The notes under the pieces are model-generated. The model was not told the DNA's origin. It ran no database searches and worked only from the letters and a program-made list of their open reading frames with translations. The translations under genes and the position numbers were made by a program. A stretch of 64,000 bases of DNA from an uncultured Agrobacterium sp. (GTDB lineage Bacteria; Pseudomonadota; Alphaproteobacteria; Rhizobiales; Rhizobiaceae), in NCBI GenBank assembly GCA_913777615.1, contig CAJYTK010000011.1, positions 62,001-126,000 of the forward strand, read 5' to 3'. Of this stretch, positions 8,265 through 16,221 are shown in pieces; positions within the stretch are counted from its first letter, which is position 1; every line of letters starts with the position of its first letter.

Positions 8265-9512
8265 ATGGCTCTTGTTGACAGCGTAGAGATTTCACACCCA
8301 GTCGAAAACAAAGCGCTCTGGCCACACCAGAGAAGCAATGTGCTCGACTGGCTCGTCACACAGACCAGCGGCAATCGCTATATCGACAATATATTCGTCG
8401 AAATGTGCGTGCGCCTGAGAGATCAGGGCGTCTCTATTGCACGCGCATCGATGAACTTCCTTGTCCAGCATCCACAATGGCGCGGCGCTCGTATCCTTTG
8501 GCGCAACGGCCAGCCGGAAGCGGCATTCGACACCTACGCCTATGGCAGCGAAACGGCGGCGGAATATCTGAACAGCCCCTTGTACGATATCCATAACGGG
8601 GCGGAGGAAGTCCGTCAGGCGCTCCATGGACCAGGCGTCATCGAGCGGGACTACCAGATTTATCGCGATCTACGCCAAGAAGGCCTGACAGACTATGTGG
8701 CCTGGCCGCTCCAACACACATTCGGCAAGCGCCATGTGGTGACATTTGCCAGCGACCGGCCGAACGGATTTCTGGCGTCCGAAATCGAAACGCTGAAAAG
8801 TCTGGTGCCGGCGATCGCGCTGGTTTCGGAAATTCGTCTGAAAAATCGTATGGCTCGCACATTGCTTGAAACCTATGTCGGGCCCCATGCCAGTCAGGAA
8901 ATTCTGGACGGCGCAACCCGCAGAGGAAGCGGCAACACGGTGAGCGCTGTCATCATGATCTGCGATTTGCGGGACTTTACCCGGATCTCCGACTTGTGGC
9001 CGCGTGATGACGTGATCGAATTGCTGAACGGCTATTTCGATGCGATGGCGGAGCCGATCGAGAAAAACGGCGGTGAAATCCTCAAATTCATGGGCGATGG
9101 CCTGCTGGCAATATTCCCGTTGAACAATGCCGATGCCGCAACCAATCTGATTGCAGCTATTGGCGAGGCGCAGGAAGGGCTTAAAAAGCTGAATGAAAAC
9201 AATATCAAAAGAGGCCATGAGCCCTTCGGCTACGGGATTGGCGTTCACGTCGGCGATGTCATGTACGGCAATATCGGCTCCCGGACCCGTCTCGATTTCA
9301 CGGTGATTGGCCCGGCAGTCAATATCGCTTCACGGCTGGAAACCCTGACGAAGACCGTCGGCAGGCGCGTTCTCCTGTCCGAGGACTTCGTCAGCATGCT
9401 GGAGGACAAGAGCACGTTCGAGAGCCTCGGCCCGCGCCTGCTGCGAGGCCTTGAACATCCGATCGGTGTCTACGCCCTGCGAAACTCCACGATCGACCCA
9501 CCCACGGCATGA
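8265..9512 (+). CDS. Class III adenylate cyclase with N-terminal sensory region
   Basis: A 415-aa soluble cyclase making cAMP from ATP. The C-terminal catalytic domain (from ~225) has both metal aspartates (D234 in CDLRDFT, D278 in FMGDG), the adenine-selecting pair K274 and D344 (RLDFTVIG), and the transition-state residues N353 and R357 (NIASR). K/D selection indicates ATP, not GTP. Residues ~20-200 have no membrane segment and resemble a GAF-like sensor of the kind common in rhizobial cyclases; the ligand is unknown. AAGGAGG lies eight bases before the ATG at 8265. The recX gene starts 1 bp after its stop, so the two are co-translated. Confidence 0.93.
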   Translation: MALVDSVEISHPVENKALWPHQRSNVLDWLVTQTSGNRYIDNIFVEMCVRLRDQGVSIARASMNFLVQHPQWRGARILWRNGQPEAAFDTYAYGSETAAEYLNSPLYDIHNGAEEVRQALHGPGVIERDYQIYRDLRQEGLTDYVAWPLQHTFGKRHVVTFASDRPNGFLASEIETLKSLVPAIALVSEIRLKNRMARTLLETYVGPHASQEILDGATRRGSGNTVSAVIMICDLRDFTRISDLWPRDDVIELLNGYFDAMAEPIEKNGGEILKFMGDGLLAIFPLNNADAATNLIAAIGEAQEGLKKLNENNIKRGHEPFGYGIGVHVGDVMYGNIGSRTRLDFTVIGPAVNIASRLETLTKTVGRRVLLSEDFVSMLEDKSTFESLGPRLLRGLEHPIGVYALRNSTIDPPTA

Positions 9513-9513
9513 C

Positions 9514-10059
9514 ATGAGCGACGACGAGACTGAAAGCGCCCCGACGAGCCGGATGCTGTCCTGGGCCAGAAATTCCACAATCTATCGTCTCGAAAAGCGG
9601 ATGATGACGGAGCGCCAGCTGTTCGACGCCATTTCACGTAAGGCAAAAGAGAAGTTCCAGGATATCTCCACATCACAGGTGCAGGCGCTTGCCGAGTCAG
9701 CCGTCCGCTTTGCCTATGAGATCAAGGCGCTCGACGACAACGCCTTTGCCGAAATCACCACGCGCTCTGGCGTCAGGAGCGGCAGATCCAGGCGCGCCAT
9801 TGCGCAGAAACTGACCCAGAAAGGCGTGAGTAGAGATATTGCCGAGCACGCACTTGCAGACAGCGACGATCTCTACGCAGCTGTCGTTCTGGCGCGCAAG
9901 CGACGCTTCGGTCCGTTTCGCCGGGACGATGAGGTTGATGAAAAACGCATGAGCAAGGAAATCTCGGCCTTTGCCCGCAACGGCTACAGTTTCGACATCG
10001 CTAATCGGGTGTATGCCATGTCCATCGAGGACGCAGAGGAGATCCTCGATTCGCGATGA
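9514..10059 (+). CDS. recX: RecX-family regulatory protein
   Basis: A 181-aa protein with the RecX three-helix repeats: LFDAISRKAKEKF (~30), LDDNAFAEI with GVRSGRSRRAIAQKLTQKGV (~75-105), LYAAVVLARKRRFGPFRR (~125), and a last repeat ending IANRVYAM. RecX binds RecA filaments and limits recombination and SOS induction. Start ATG 9514 begins 1 bp after the cyclase stop and lacks its own clear SD, which suggests translational coupling; the longer frame inside the cyclase gene is less likely. recA is not in this window. Family call is good, direct RecA regulation is inferred from the family. Confidence 0.82.
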   Translation: MSDDETESAPTSRMLSWARNSTIYRLEKRMMTERQLFDAISRKAKEKFQDISTSQVQALAESAVRFAYEIKALDDNAFAEITTRSGVRSGRSRRAIAQKLTQKGVSRDIAEHALADSDDLYAAVVLARKRRFGPFRRDDEVDEKRMSKEISAFARNGYSFDIANRVYAMSIEDAEEILDSR

Positions 10060-10069
10060 TCAAAAGGCG

Positions 10070-10456
10070 TCACGGGGCAGGCTTTGTCTTCAGATAGGCA
10101 ATGATATTGTCGATTTCGGTGGCGCTCCACAGACCGAAGAAGCGCATAAAAGTGCCAGGTACCTTCTTCTTTGGGCTGGAGAGAAACTCTCTTAATGCCG
10201 CTTCATCCCAGACAAGACCGCTGGCTCCAGCGTCCTTCATCGCTTGCGAGTAATTGGGATAATCCGCCACGGAGCCGGCACGACGACCGACGACACCCAT
10301 CAGATGCGGACCAAGGCGTGTTCGGGGGTTGTCGATGTTGTGGCAACTGGCGCATTTACCAAAAGCACGTTCACCTTCCACCGGATCACCTTCGGCGCTG
10401 ACGCTCGCGACAGATAACGTCAGCAGAAACGCTGCGGCAGATAGGGTCGCCTTCAT
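10070..10456 (-). CDS. Class I c-type cytochrome (cytochrome c2/c550-like)
   Basis: A 128-aa exported electron carrier. Signal peptide at 1-21 (LLTLSVASVSA), heme-binding CASCH at 35-39 and axial methionine M104 in VPGTFM. GPHLMGVVGRRAG and a final IDNIIAYLKT helix fit the mitochondrial-type class I fold. GAGGAG precedes the ATG. It converges tail-to-tail with recX, 10 bp apart. The redox partner is not evident from neighbours. Confidence 0.92.
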   Translation of the reverse strand: MKATLSAAAFLLTLSVASVSAEGDPVEGERAFGKCASCHNIDNPRTRLGPHLMGVVGRRAGSVADYPNYSQAMKDAGASGLVWDEAALREFLSSPKKKVPGTFMRFFGLWSATEIDNIIAYLKTKPAP

Positions 10457-10483
10457 TTCACTCCTCGTTCGCTCTCACAGAAA

Positions 10484-10514
10484 TGCCCTCCCCGCCATTA
10501 TAGCGAGAAGGGCA
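10484..10514 (-). terminator. Terminator-like hairpin after DUF992 gene
   Basis: On the minus strand a 12-bp stem (with G-U wobbles) ends in AGGGCA followed by TTTCT. It lies 43 bp beyond the DUF992 stop and before the cytochrome gene. Confidence 0.55.
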
Positions 10515-10557
10515 GTCTCTTTCATGCGGCATTTTGACGTGGCCGCAGAAATGACGA

Positions 10558-11088
10558 TCAACCGTTGGCCGGTGTCAGGGTGACCGAAGTGCCCGTTGCG
10601 GCGAGGTTCAGACCAACCTGGCCGGTGACGCTGACGGTCTGAAGCTGGATGGAGCCAGCCGTGCCACCGACCAGAACGTTTGCACCGACGCCAACACCAA
10701 GCGTCGCTTCAGCCGTAGCGCCCTGATAGAGGCCGGAGAGCGAACCGCGATGGTAGCCGGCGGTCGGAGCGAACACGGCCCATACGAGCTTGCCTTGCGT
10801 GGTGAAGCCCAGGTCAACACCCATCTTACGGATGACGCCAGTGTAGACGTCCGTGCGACGCGCGCCAACCGTGGACTTGAACGTGCATTCCAGTTCCTTG
10901 GCAGAACCGATGACATAGCCGACACCGCCGCCAACGTCGCAGGTCAGGTAACCAATCTTGACGCCGTTGCGATCATCGCTGTCCTGATAGGTCTCGCGAT
11001 AAGGCGCCAGATCTGCGGCGACCGCGCTCAAAGGACCGCTCAGTCCAAGCGTGACAGCGGCAAACGTTACGGCAAAAGTCTTTTTCAT
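10558..11088 (-). CDS. DUF992 family secreted protein
   Basis: A 176-aa protein with a signal peptide (TFAAVTLGLSGPLSAVAA, cleavage near residue 24). The mature part starts with VKIGYLTCDV and contains SAKELECTF, two cysteines spaced as in the DUF992 family of alphaproteobacterial envelope proteins, and a glycine-rich C-terminal half with repeated GV/GA steps likely to be beta-strands. AGGAGAAAACAG precedes the ATG. Function is unknown for the family. It appears to be a single-gene unit with a terminator after it. Confidence 0.82.
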   Translation of the reverse strand: MKKTFAVTFAAVTLGLSGPLSAVAADLAPYRETYQDSDDRNGVKIGYLTCDVGGGVGYVIGSAKELECTFKSTVGARRTDVYTGVIRKMGVDLGFTTQGKLVWAVFAPTAGYHRGSLSGLYQGATAEATLGVGVGANVLVGGTAGSIQLQTVSVTGQVGLNLAATGTSVTLTPANG

Positions 11089-11293
11089 CTGTTTTCTCCT
11101 GTTTAATTATGACCCGCGGCAGCCCGGATGTCTTTGTTGGACATTCAATTGCGCACCACCAAGATTGGTTCCAACGAAATGGTTCGAACCGTTCGAGGCA
11201 AACGGGGATTCTTTGCAATCGTCCCTATTGCGGTATCTGAGTAGGCATCTATTTGGGCGGGATCAGGGCATTTTAAAACAGCATGATGCAGGT

Positions 11294-12115
11294 CTACTTC
11301 GCCACAGGACCATCCAGGAGTGCGGTATTGATCGTCGCCTTCAAAGGCAAATGATCGGAGGCCACACGCGCTAGAGCGCTATCGTGCGCTTCGACCTTCT
11401 CGATCATGCCGTCACGATTGGCAATGATCCGATCCAGCGCAAGCACTGGCAGCCCCGAAGGAAAACTCGGCACTGCGGGCGGCAAAGTGCCGAAGGCATC
11501 ACGAAAGGTATTGAGAGATGACCCGTTACCAAGCCGCCATTCATTCAGGTCGCCCATCAGCACGGTCGGCTGTGTCTCACGCGCGTTGAGCAGTTCCACC
11601 AGGGCTCGAGCCTGTTGCGCGCGAGAGTGCCGCAGCAAGCCGAAATGCGCTGCTATCACACGCAAGGTTCCAGCCGCCTTTAGATCGAGCTCCACGACTA
11701 GCGCGCCGCGAGGCTCCAGCCCTGGGAGCTTGACCGTGTGAACGTCGCGGACGGCACCTTCGCGAAACAGCACGACGTTGCCATGCCAGCCATGCGCCTT
11801 GCTGCCCCCGGAAACCGGCACCGGGGTAAGACCGCAATCACGTTCAAGCCGTCCGAGATCCAGAAGGCCCGTTCGTTCCCCGAAACGGCTGTCCGCCTCC
11901 TGCAATGCGACCACATCGGCCCGCAACTCGTGGATCACCTTGCTGATCCGGTCGGGATCGAATTTGCCATCACGACCGACGCACTTGTGAACATTGTAGG
12001 ATGCAACGACGGGGGAGGTTTGCTCTGCCGCAATCTGGTCCGGACATCGCCTGTTCTTGCGGTTGCGCAGCGACGACATAAAGACTGCGGGGAGGCTATC
12101 GTTCTTCGGTCGCAT
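11294..12115 (-). CDS. Endonuclease/exonuclease/phosphatase (EEP) superfamily hydrolase
   Basis: A 273-aa metal-dependent hydrolase. The four EEP motifs are present: SYNVHKC (~40), VALQEAD (~73) with the metal glutamate, LMGDLNEW (~190) and SDHLPL (~257) with the catalytic histidine. EEP enzymes cleave phosphodiester or phosphate bonds in nucleic acids or phospholipids. No signal peptide is seen. AGGA lies five bases before the ATG. It follows the phospholipase D-type gene by 48 bp on the same strand, so a lipid-related substrate is plausible but unproven. Confidence 0.85.
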   Translation of the reverse strand: MRPKNDSLPAVFMSSLRNRKNRRCPDQIAAEQTSPVVASYNVHKCVGRDGKFDPDRISKVIHELRADVVALQEADSRFGERTGLLDLGRLERDCGLTPVPVSGGSKAHGWHGNVVLFREGAVRDVHTVKLPGLEPRGALVVELDLKAAGTLRVIAAHFGLLRHSRAQQARALVELLNARETQPTVLMGDLNEWRLGNGSSLNTFRDAFGTLPPAVPSFPSGLPVLALDRIIANRDGMIEKVEAHDSALARVASDHLPLKATINTALLDGPVAK

Positions 12116-12163
12116 CGGTTTCCTGTCTTGGATCGCGTGAAGGGTTTCAACTCGATCCCGGTG

Positions 12164-13624
12164 TCAAAGGTAAGGCGAAGCCAGCCACAATATCCGCTCT
12201 GTGAGACGAACAAAAAACGGTCTGGCCCTCAGTTCATCCAGCTTTACCGGTGTCGCGCCCTCCATGGCAGTCGCCATGCGCTCCGAGACCGTCGTTGCAA
12301 AGCCCTCGTCGAGAACTTCAATATCCACCTCAAAGTTCAATCTGAGCGAACGCGGATCCAGATTAGAGGAACCGACATAGGACCAGCGGTCGTCGATCAC
12401 CAGCAGTTTGGAGTGGTTGAAGGGGCCCGTGGCACGCCAGATCCGGCAGTAACTCCTCAGCAACTGGTCGAACTGCGCCGTCATCGCCCTGTCGACCAGC
12501 ATGAGATTATTGGTCGCCGGAACAATGATATCGACAATAACACCTCGTCTTGCCGCCGTCGTGAGGGCGGAAATCAGTTCGCGATCCGGCAGGAAATAGG
12601 GCGACATGATGCGGATAGAGGAACGGGCAATGGAAAAAGCGCCCATAAGCATCTTATGGCTGGTCTCGATGCTGTTATCGGGACCGGAAGCCACGGCGCG
12701 CATGAGGAGCGGTTGACCGGGAACGCCGTTCGGTATGGTGACGTCCCAGACAGGTCCGTCAAGACGCTCGCCACTGGCAAAGCCCCAATCCTCGGCGGCC
12801 ACGGTGAAAAGGTCGGATACCACCGGCCCCTGGACCTTGAAATGGGTATCATGTGATTGCTTGTCGCCATGGAACTCGCGTGTGAAGCCTTCGCGAATAT
12901 TCATGCCCCCGGTAAACGCAACCTTGCCATCGACGATCAGTATCTTGCGGTGCGTGCGCAGATTTGCATAGGGCAGCCGAAGCCCCATGATGACATTGCC
13001 GTTGAAGACAGCGGAGGGAATTTCTTCCAGCCGCAGCTTCGATAGTATGCTTGGCACAGAGTATCGCGCACCCACGGCGTCGACCAGAACACGGACTTCG
13101 ACGCCCCTCTCCCTGGCCCGGGCCAGAGCTGCGACGAACCTCAGTCCTATCCGGTCGTGATCGAGAATATAGGTTTCCAGGATGATTGAACGACGGGCAA
13201 GACCGATGGCTTCGAGCATGGCCGCATAGGCCTGATCTCCATCGGACAGCGTTTCGATGGTGTTGCCGGTCGTCAGCGCCGCGCGCGTCACGCGGTCGCC
13301 AACAGTCTTCATGGCGACGAAACGGCGACCGAAACGCTCGACGACAAGACTGTTATCGGCATCGAAACGCGCCACCCGGTCCATGATCGTGCCATGCATC
13401 AACGATCGTTGTTGCCCCAGCGTGTTACGGCGGATGCGGTTGATGCCGGCGATGGCATAGAGCAAAGCGCCGATGATGGGAGAAAGCACAATAACGCCCA
13501 CCCAGCCGAGGGCTGAACGGACTTCCTGCTTGGTCATGGTCGCATGCACCGCAGCCACAGTCCCCATGACAAGCGAGAGCAGTGCGAGAACGTGGGGCCA
13601 GTAAGCTTCAAACAATGCGATCAT
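12164..13624 (-). CDS. cls: Cardiolipin synthase / phospholipase D family membrane protein
   Basis: A 486-aa protein with two N-terminal membrane helices (about 10-28 and 38-60) and two HKD active sites: H225/K227/D232 (THRKILIVD) and H404/K406/D411 (NHSKLLVID), followed by YVGSSNLDPRS. This is the layout of bacterial cardiolipin synthases that join two phosphatidylglycerols in the inner membrane. Start is ATG 13624; a TTG 27 bp upstream is also in frame but no good SD supports either. It heads a leftward pair with the EEP hydrolase. Another PLD-type phosphatidyltransferase role is possible. Confidence 0.87.
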   Translation of the reverse strand: MIALFEAYWPHVLALLSLVMGTVAAVHATMTKQEVRSALGWVGVIVLSPIIGALLYAIAGINRIRRNTLGQQRSLMHGTIMDRVARFDADNSLVVERFGRRFVAMKTVGDRVTRAALTTGNTIETLSDGDQAYAAMLEAIGLARRSIILETYILDHDRIGLRFVAALARARERGVEVRVLVDAVGARYSVPSILSKLRLEEIPSAVFNGNVIMGLRLPYANLRTHRKILIVDGKVAFTGGMNIREGFTREFHGDKQSHDTHFKVQGPVVSDLFTVAAEDWGFASGERLDGPVWDVTIPNGVPGQPLLMRAVASGPDNSIETSHKMLMGAFSIARSSIRIMSPYFLPDRELISALTTAARRGVIVDIIVPATNNLMLVDRAMTAQFDQLLRSYCRIWRATGPFNHSKLLVIDDRWSYVGSSNLDPRSLRLNFEVDIEVLDEGFATTVSERMATAMEGATPVKLDELRARPFFVRLTERILWLASPYL

Positions 13625-13728
13625 GCCATCAATATAGCGATGAAGGACCAAGCCGCAACGACCTGAATTGCGAGAGAAAACAACTGACTTGTAATCAAAT
13701 CCAATTTACCTTAGGACCGTTCGACATC

Positions 13729-15054
13729 ATGCAAATCGGTATGACGCCCATGCGTTTGAGACACATCGCTCTTCTTGCCTGCGCCGGTGTAATGCTCGCG
13801 GGCTGCAACGAAACGCTCGAAACCGTCGAGCGTGACGTGTCTCACGTCAAAAACAAGGTCGATTATCCTCTCTCCCCCACCATCCTTGCTGAGATGGACA
13901 AGAAGAACATGGATCGCAATGCGCCGATCATGATTCGCATCTTGAAGGAAGAAGGCAAGCTGGAAGTCTGGAAGGCGAGACGCGACAATCGCTTCGAGGT
14001 GATCGCTTCCTACGATATCTGCGCTTGGTCCGGCAAACTCGGACCAAAGGTCAAAGAGGGCGACCGTCAGGCACCGGAAGGATTCTACAATCTTTCGCCC
14101 GGGCACATGAACCCCTATTCAAATTATTATCTGTCGATCAATACCGGTTTTCCGAACCGCTACGATCAGGCGAATGGTCGCAATGGCACAAACCTGATGA
14201 TCCATGGCGCTTGCTCGTCGTCGGGCTGCTACTCGATGACCGACGCACAGATGCTGGAGATCTACGCATTCGCACGGGACGCCTTCAAGGGCGGCCAGAA
14301 GACGATTCAGCTCCAGGCTTTGCCGTTCCGCATGACGGCGGAAAACATGGCTCGTCATCGTAAAAGCGAAAATTACGAATTCTGGAAGATGCTGAAGATC
14401 GGCTACGATCATTTCGAAGTGACCAAGCGTCCACCGGACGTCAATTTCTGCGAGAAGAAGTACGTCTTCAACCAGCAGGCGCAGGGTGGTCAATTCAACG
14501 CGGCAGCCGCCTGCCCCGCAACAAGCACGCCGCCGGCGCTCGCAAGCGCGCTCGTCAGCTACAACAAGAGCTACGACCTTGCCTATGACAAGGCCATGAA
14601 AAAATTCGATGGCATGGTGTGGTACGATCCAACCGAAGCCGAACGCAAGGTGCTGGTGGCGGACAAGCGCAAGGGGCGTGAACCGGCATACGCGCCGACG
14701 GGCTCTGCGCTGAAAGCCGGCAAGCTGATGAAGGAAACGGAATTTGCCGCACTGATGGAAAAGAAGGCGGCGAAGGGCATCTCGGCAACGGGAGCCACGG
14801 CGATCGCCGCTGCTTCGACATTTCCAGCAGGGCCAGCCGTACCGGCCTCTCAGCCGATGACATCTCAGCCGGCAACGACCGCACGGCCGTCTTCTATCAT
14901 GCTGGCTGCAGCAGCGCAGGTGCCGCAACGCGCAGCACCGGCAGCGGCAACGCAGACTGTGCCCGTTCCGGCCGTCAACCCGCTGGCCTTCAGCGCACAG
15001 GAGCCGGAAGAACCGACAAAGAAGCCTTTTTGGAAGTTCTGGGCCAAGGAGTGA
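13729..15054 (+). CDS. L,D-transpeptidase (YafK/ErfK type) lipoprotein
   Basis: A 441-aa protein. The N-terminus carries a lipoprotein signal with lipobox LAGC (C26). The YkuD-type catalytic site is H159 and C167 in HGACSSSGCYSMTD. Residues ~345-441 are an Ala/Pro/Thr-rich, low-complexity tail ending PFWKFWAKE. Such enzymes form 3-3 peptidoglycan cross-links or attach proteins to peptidoglycan in the periplasm; polar-growing Rhizobiales encode many. The start at 13729 follows AGGA; ATGs at 13741 and 13750 are alternatives that keep the signal. A TusA-like gene begins 2 bp after its stop. Confidence 0.88.
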   Translation: MQIGMTPMRLRHIALLACAGVMLAGCNETLETVERDVSHVKNKVDYPLSPTILAEMDKKNMDRNAPIMIRILKEEGKLEVWKARRDNRFEVIASYDICAWSGKLGPKVKEGDRQAPEGFYNLSPGHMNPYSNYYLSINTGFPNRYDQANGRNGTNLMIHGACSSSGCYSMTDAQMLEIYAFARDAFKGGQKTIQLQALPFRMTAENMARHRKSENYEFWKMLKIGYDHFEVTKRPPDVNFCEKKYVFNQQAQGGQFNAAAACPATSTPPALASALVSYNKSYDLAYDKAMKKFDGMVWYDPTEAERKVLVADKRKGREPAYAPTGSALKAGKLMKETEFAALMEKKAAKGISATGATAIAAASTFPAGPAVPASQPMTSQPATTARPSSIMLAAAAQVPQRAAPAAATQTVPVPAVNPLAFSAQEPEEPTKKPFWKFWAKE

Positions 15055-15056
15055 TT

Positions 15057-15284
15057 TTGGCCGCAAGGACCGTCTTTGATCTTAGAGGGCTCAAGTGCCC
15101 TCTGCCTGTCCTGCGCTGCCGCAAAAGGCTGGCCGCAATGGCCTCCGGAGACGAAGTGTTTGTAGAAACGACCGACCCTCTGGCGGTTATCGACATCCCT
15201 CATATGTGCCGGGAAGACGGTCATGCTCTTCTCGAAACCGTCGTTACGACAGACGGCCATCGCTTCCACATTCGCCGCGCTTGA
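15057..15284 (+). CDS. TusA/SirA-family sulfur-carrier-like protein
   Basis: A 75-aa protein with the TusA signature FDLRGLKCPLPVLR (CPxP cysteine about residue 14), a helix AAMASGDEVFVETTDP, and a terminal beta strand. TusA proteins carry persulfide sulfur or act in redox regulation. TTG 15057 is the likely start: AAGGAG at 15046-15051 sits five bases upstream, inside the end of the transpeptidase gene, implying co-transcription. It leads into the amidohydrolase-QEGLA-ligase run 118 bp downstream, so it may belong to that unit. Confidence 0.85.
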   Translation: MAARTVFDLRGLKCPLPVLRCRKRLAAMASGDEVFVETTDPLAVIDIPHMCREDGHALLETVVTTDGHRFHIRRA

Positions 15285-15402
15285 AGAGATCGCCTGCCTA
15301 AGGTCTCACGGGCCTGCAGCTGGGCCCTTCGTATCGAGATAGAGGTATCCTGGAACCAACGTTCTCGTCTTCGTGTTGTCCTGCGGACTCCATGAGGCGC
15401 AA

Positions 15403-16221
15403 ATGACGAGAAACGGGACCCCATCCGAAATCATGCAGAAACAAATCTGGTCGGCAGCTTTTGGCGGCTCTCCGATTGTTGGCACTGCGATCCATGACGG
15501 GCATCTTCTGCGAGAAGACCTCCTTGCCAGTATCGCACTTTCGAACGAGGAACGGCTCTATGAGGAGGACCCGTTCACTGGCGAGATGATCGGCGGGCTG
15601 ACGAACCGGATCATCGGACACAGATCGCGCTTTGAAATCGATCTCAACAGGGCTAGCGATGCCGCCATCTATCTGACGCAAGACCAGTCCTGGGGCCTTG
15701 AGGTCTGGAAAGAACCACCGTCAGAGGCGGCACTCGCTACGTCGCTTTCCGTTCACGACGACTACTACGCCATGCTTGCGTCCTTTCTCGACCGGATCGA
15801 GATGTCTCATGGGCGGTTTGTTCTACTGGATATTCACAGCTACAATCACCGTCGCGGTGGCCCGAATGGAGAGCCAACTCCTCAGGAGACAGCACCCGAT
15901 ATCAATATCGGTACGATCTCCATGGATCGAAGCCGATGGTCTTTTGTCGTGGACGCCGTGATGGCGCACTTTGCCTCGGCAGATATCGGTGGCCGCAAGT
16001 TGGATGTTCGTGAGAACGTTGCCTTTCAAGGGCGCGGCGAACAGACACGCTTCGTTCATGATAGATATCCACAGAACGGCTGCGCCATCGCAATCGAGTT
16101 CAAGAAGATCTTCATGGACGAGTGGACGGGAAGGCCAGATACCCGCATCGTCTCCGACATTCGTCACGCCATAACTGAATTGGAACCCGTCCTCGAGCGA
16201 CTGCTGCGAGAGAGCCGATGA
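15403..16221 (+). CDS. N-formylglutamate amidohydrolase family protein
   Basis: A 272-aa cytoplasmic zinc hydrolase-like protein. Motifs near the N-terminus (HDGHLLRE), LTNRIIGHRSRFEIDLNR, FVLLDIHSYNHRR (~140) and AIEFKKIFMDEWTG match the N-formylglutamate amidohydrolase family, which cleaves formyl or succinyl amides of amino acids. The start at ATG 15403 follows GAGG; a GTG 30 bp upstream is also in frame. Its stop overlaps the next gene's start (ATGA at 16218-16221). No histidine-catabolism (hut) genes are near, so the substrate is probably a modified peptide or glutamate derivative made in this operon, not formylglutamate itself. Confidence 0.85.
   Translation: MTRNGTPSEIMQKQIWSAAFGGSPIVGTAIHDGHLLREDLLASIALSNEERLYEEDPFTGEMIGGLTNRIIGHRSRFEIDLNRASDAAIYLTQDQSWGLEVWKEPPSEAALATSLSVHDDYYAMLASFLDRIEMSHGRFVLLDIHSYNHRRGGPNGEPTPQETAPDINIGTISMDRSRWSFVVDAVMAHFASADIGGRKLDVRENVAFQGRGEQTRFVHDRYPQNGCAIAIEFKKIFMDEWTGRPDTRIVSDIRHAITELEPVLERLLRESR

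Noticed and set aside
11738..12856. 372-aa plus-strand frame
   Set aside because: Antisense to the cardiolipin synthase-like and EEP genes; a codon-bias shadow of high-GC DNA.
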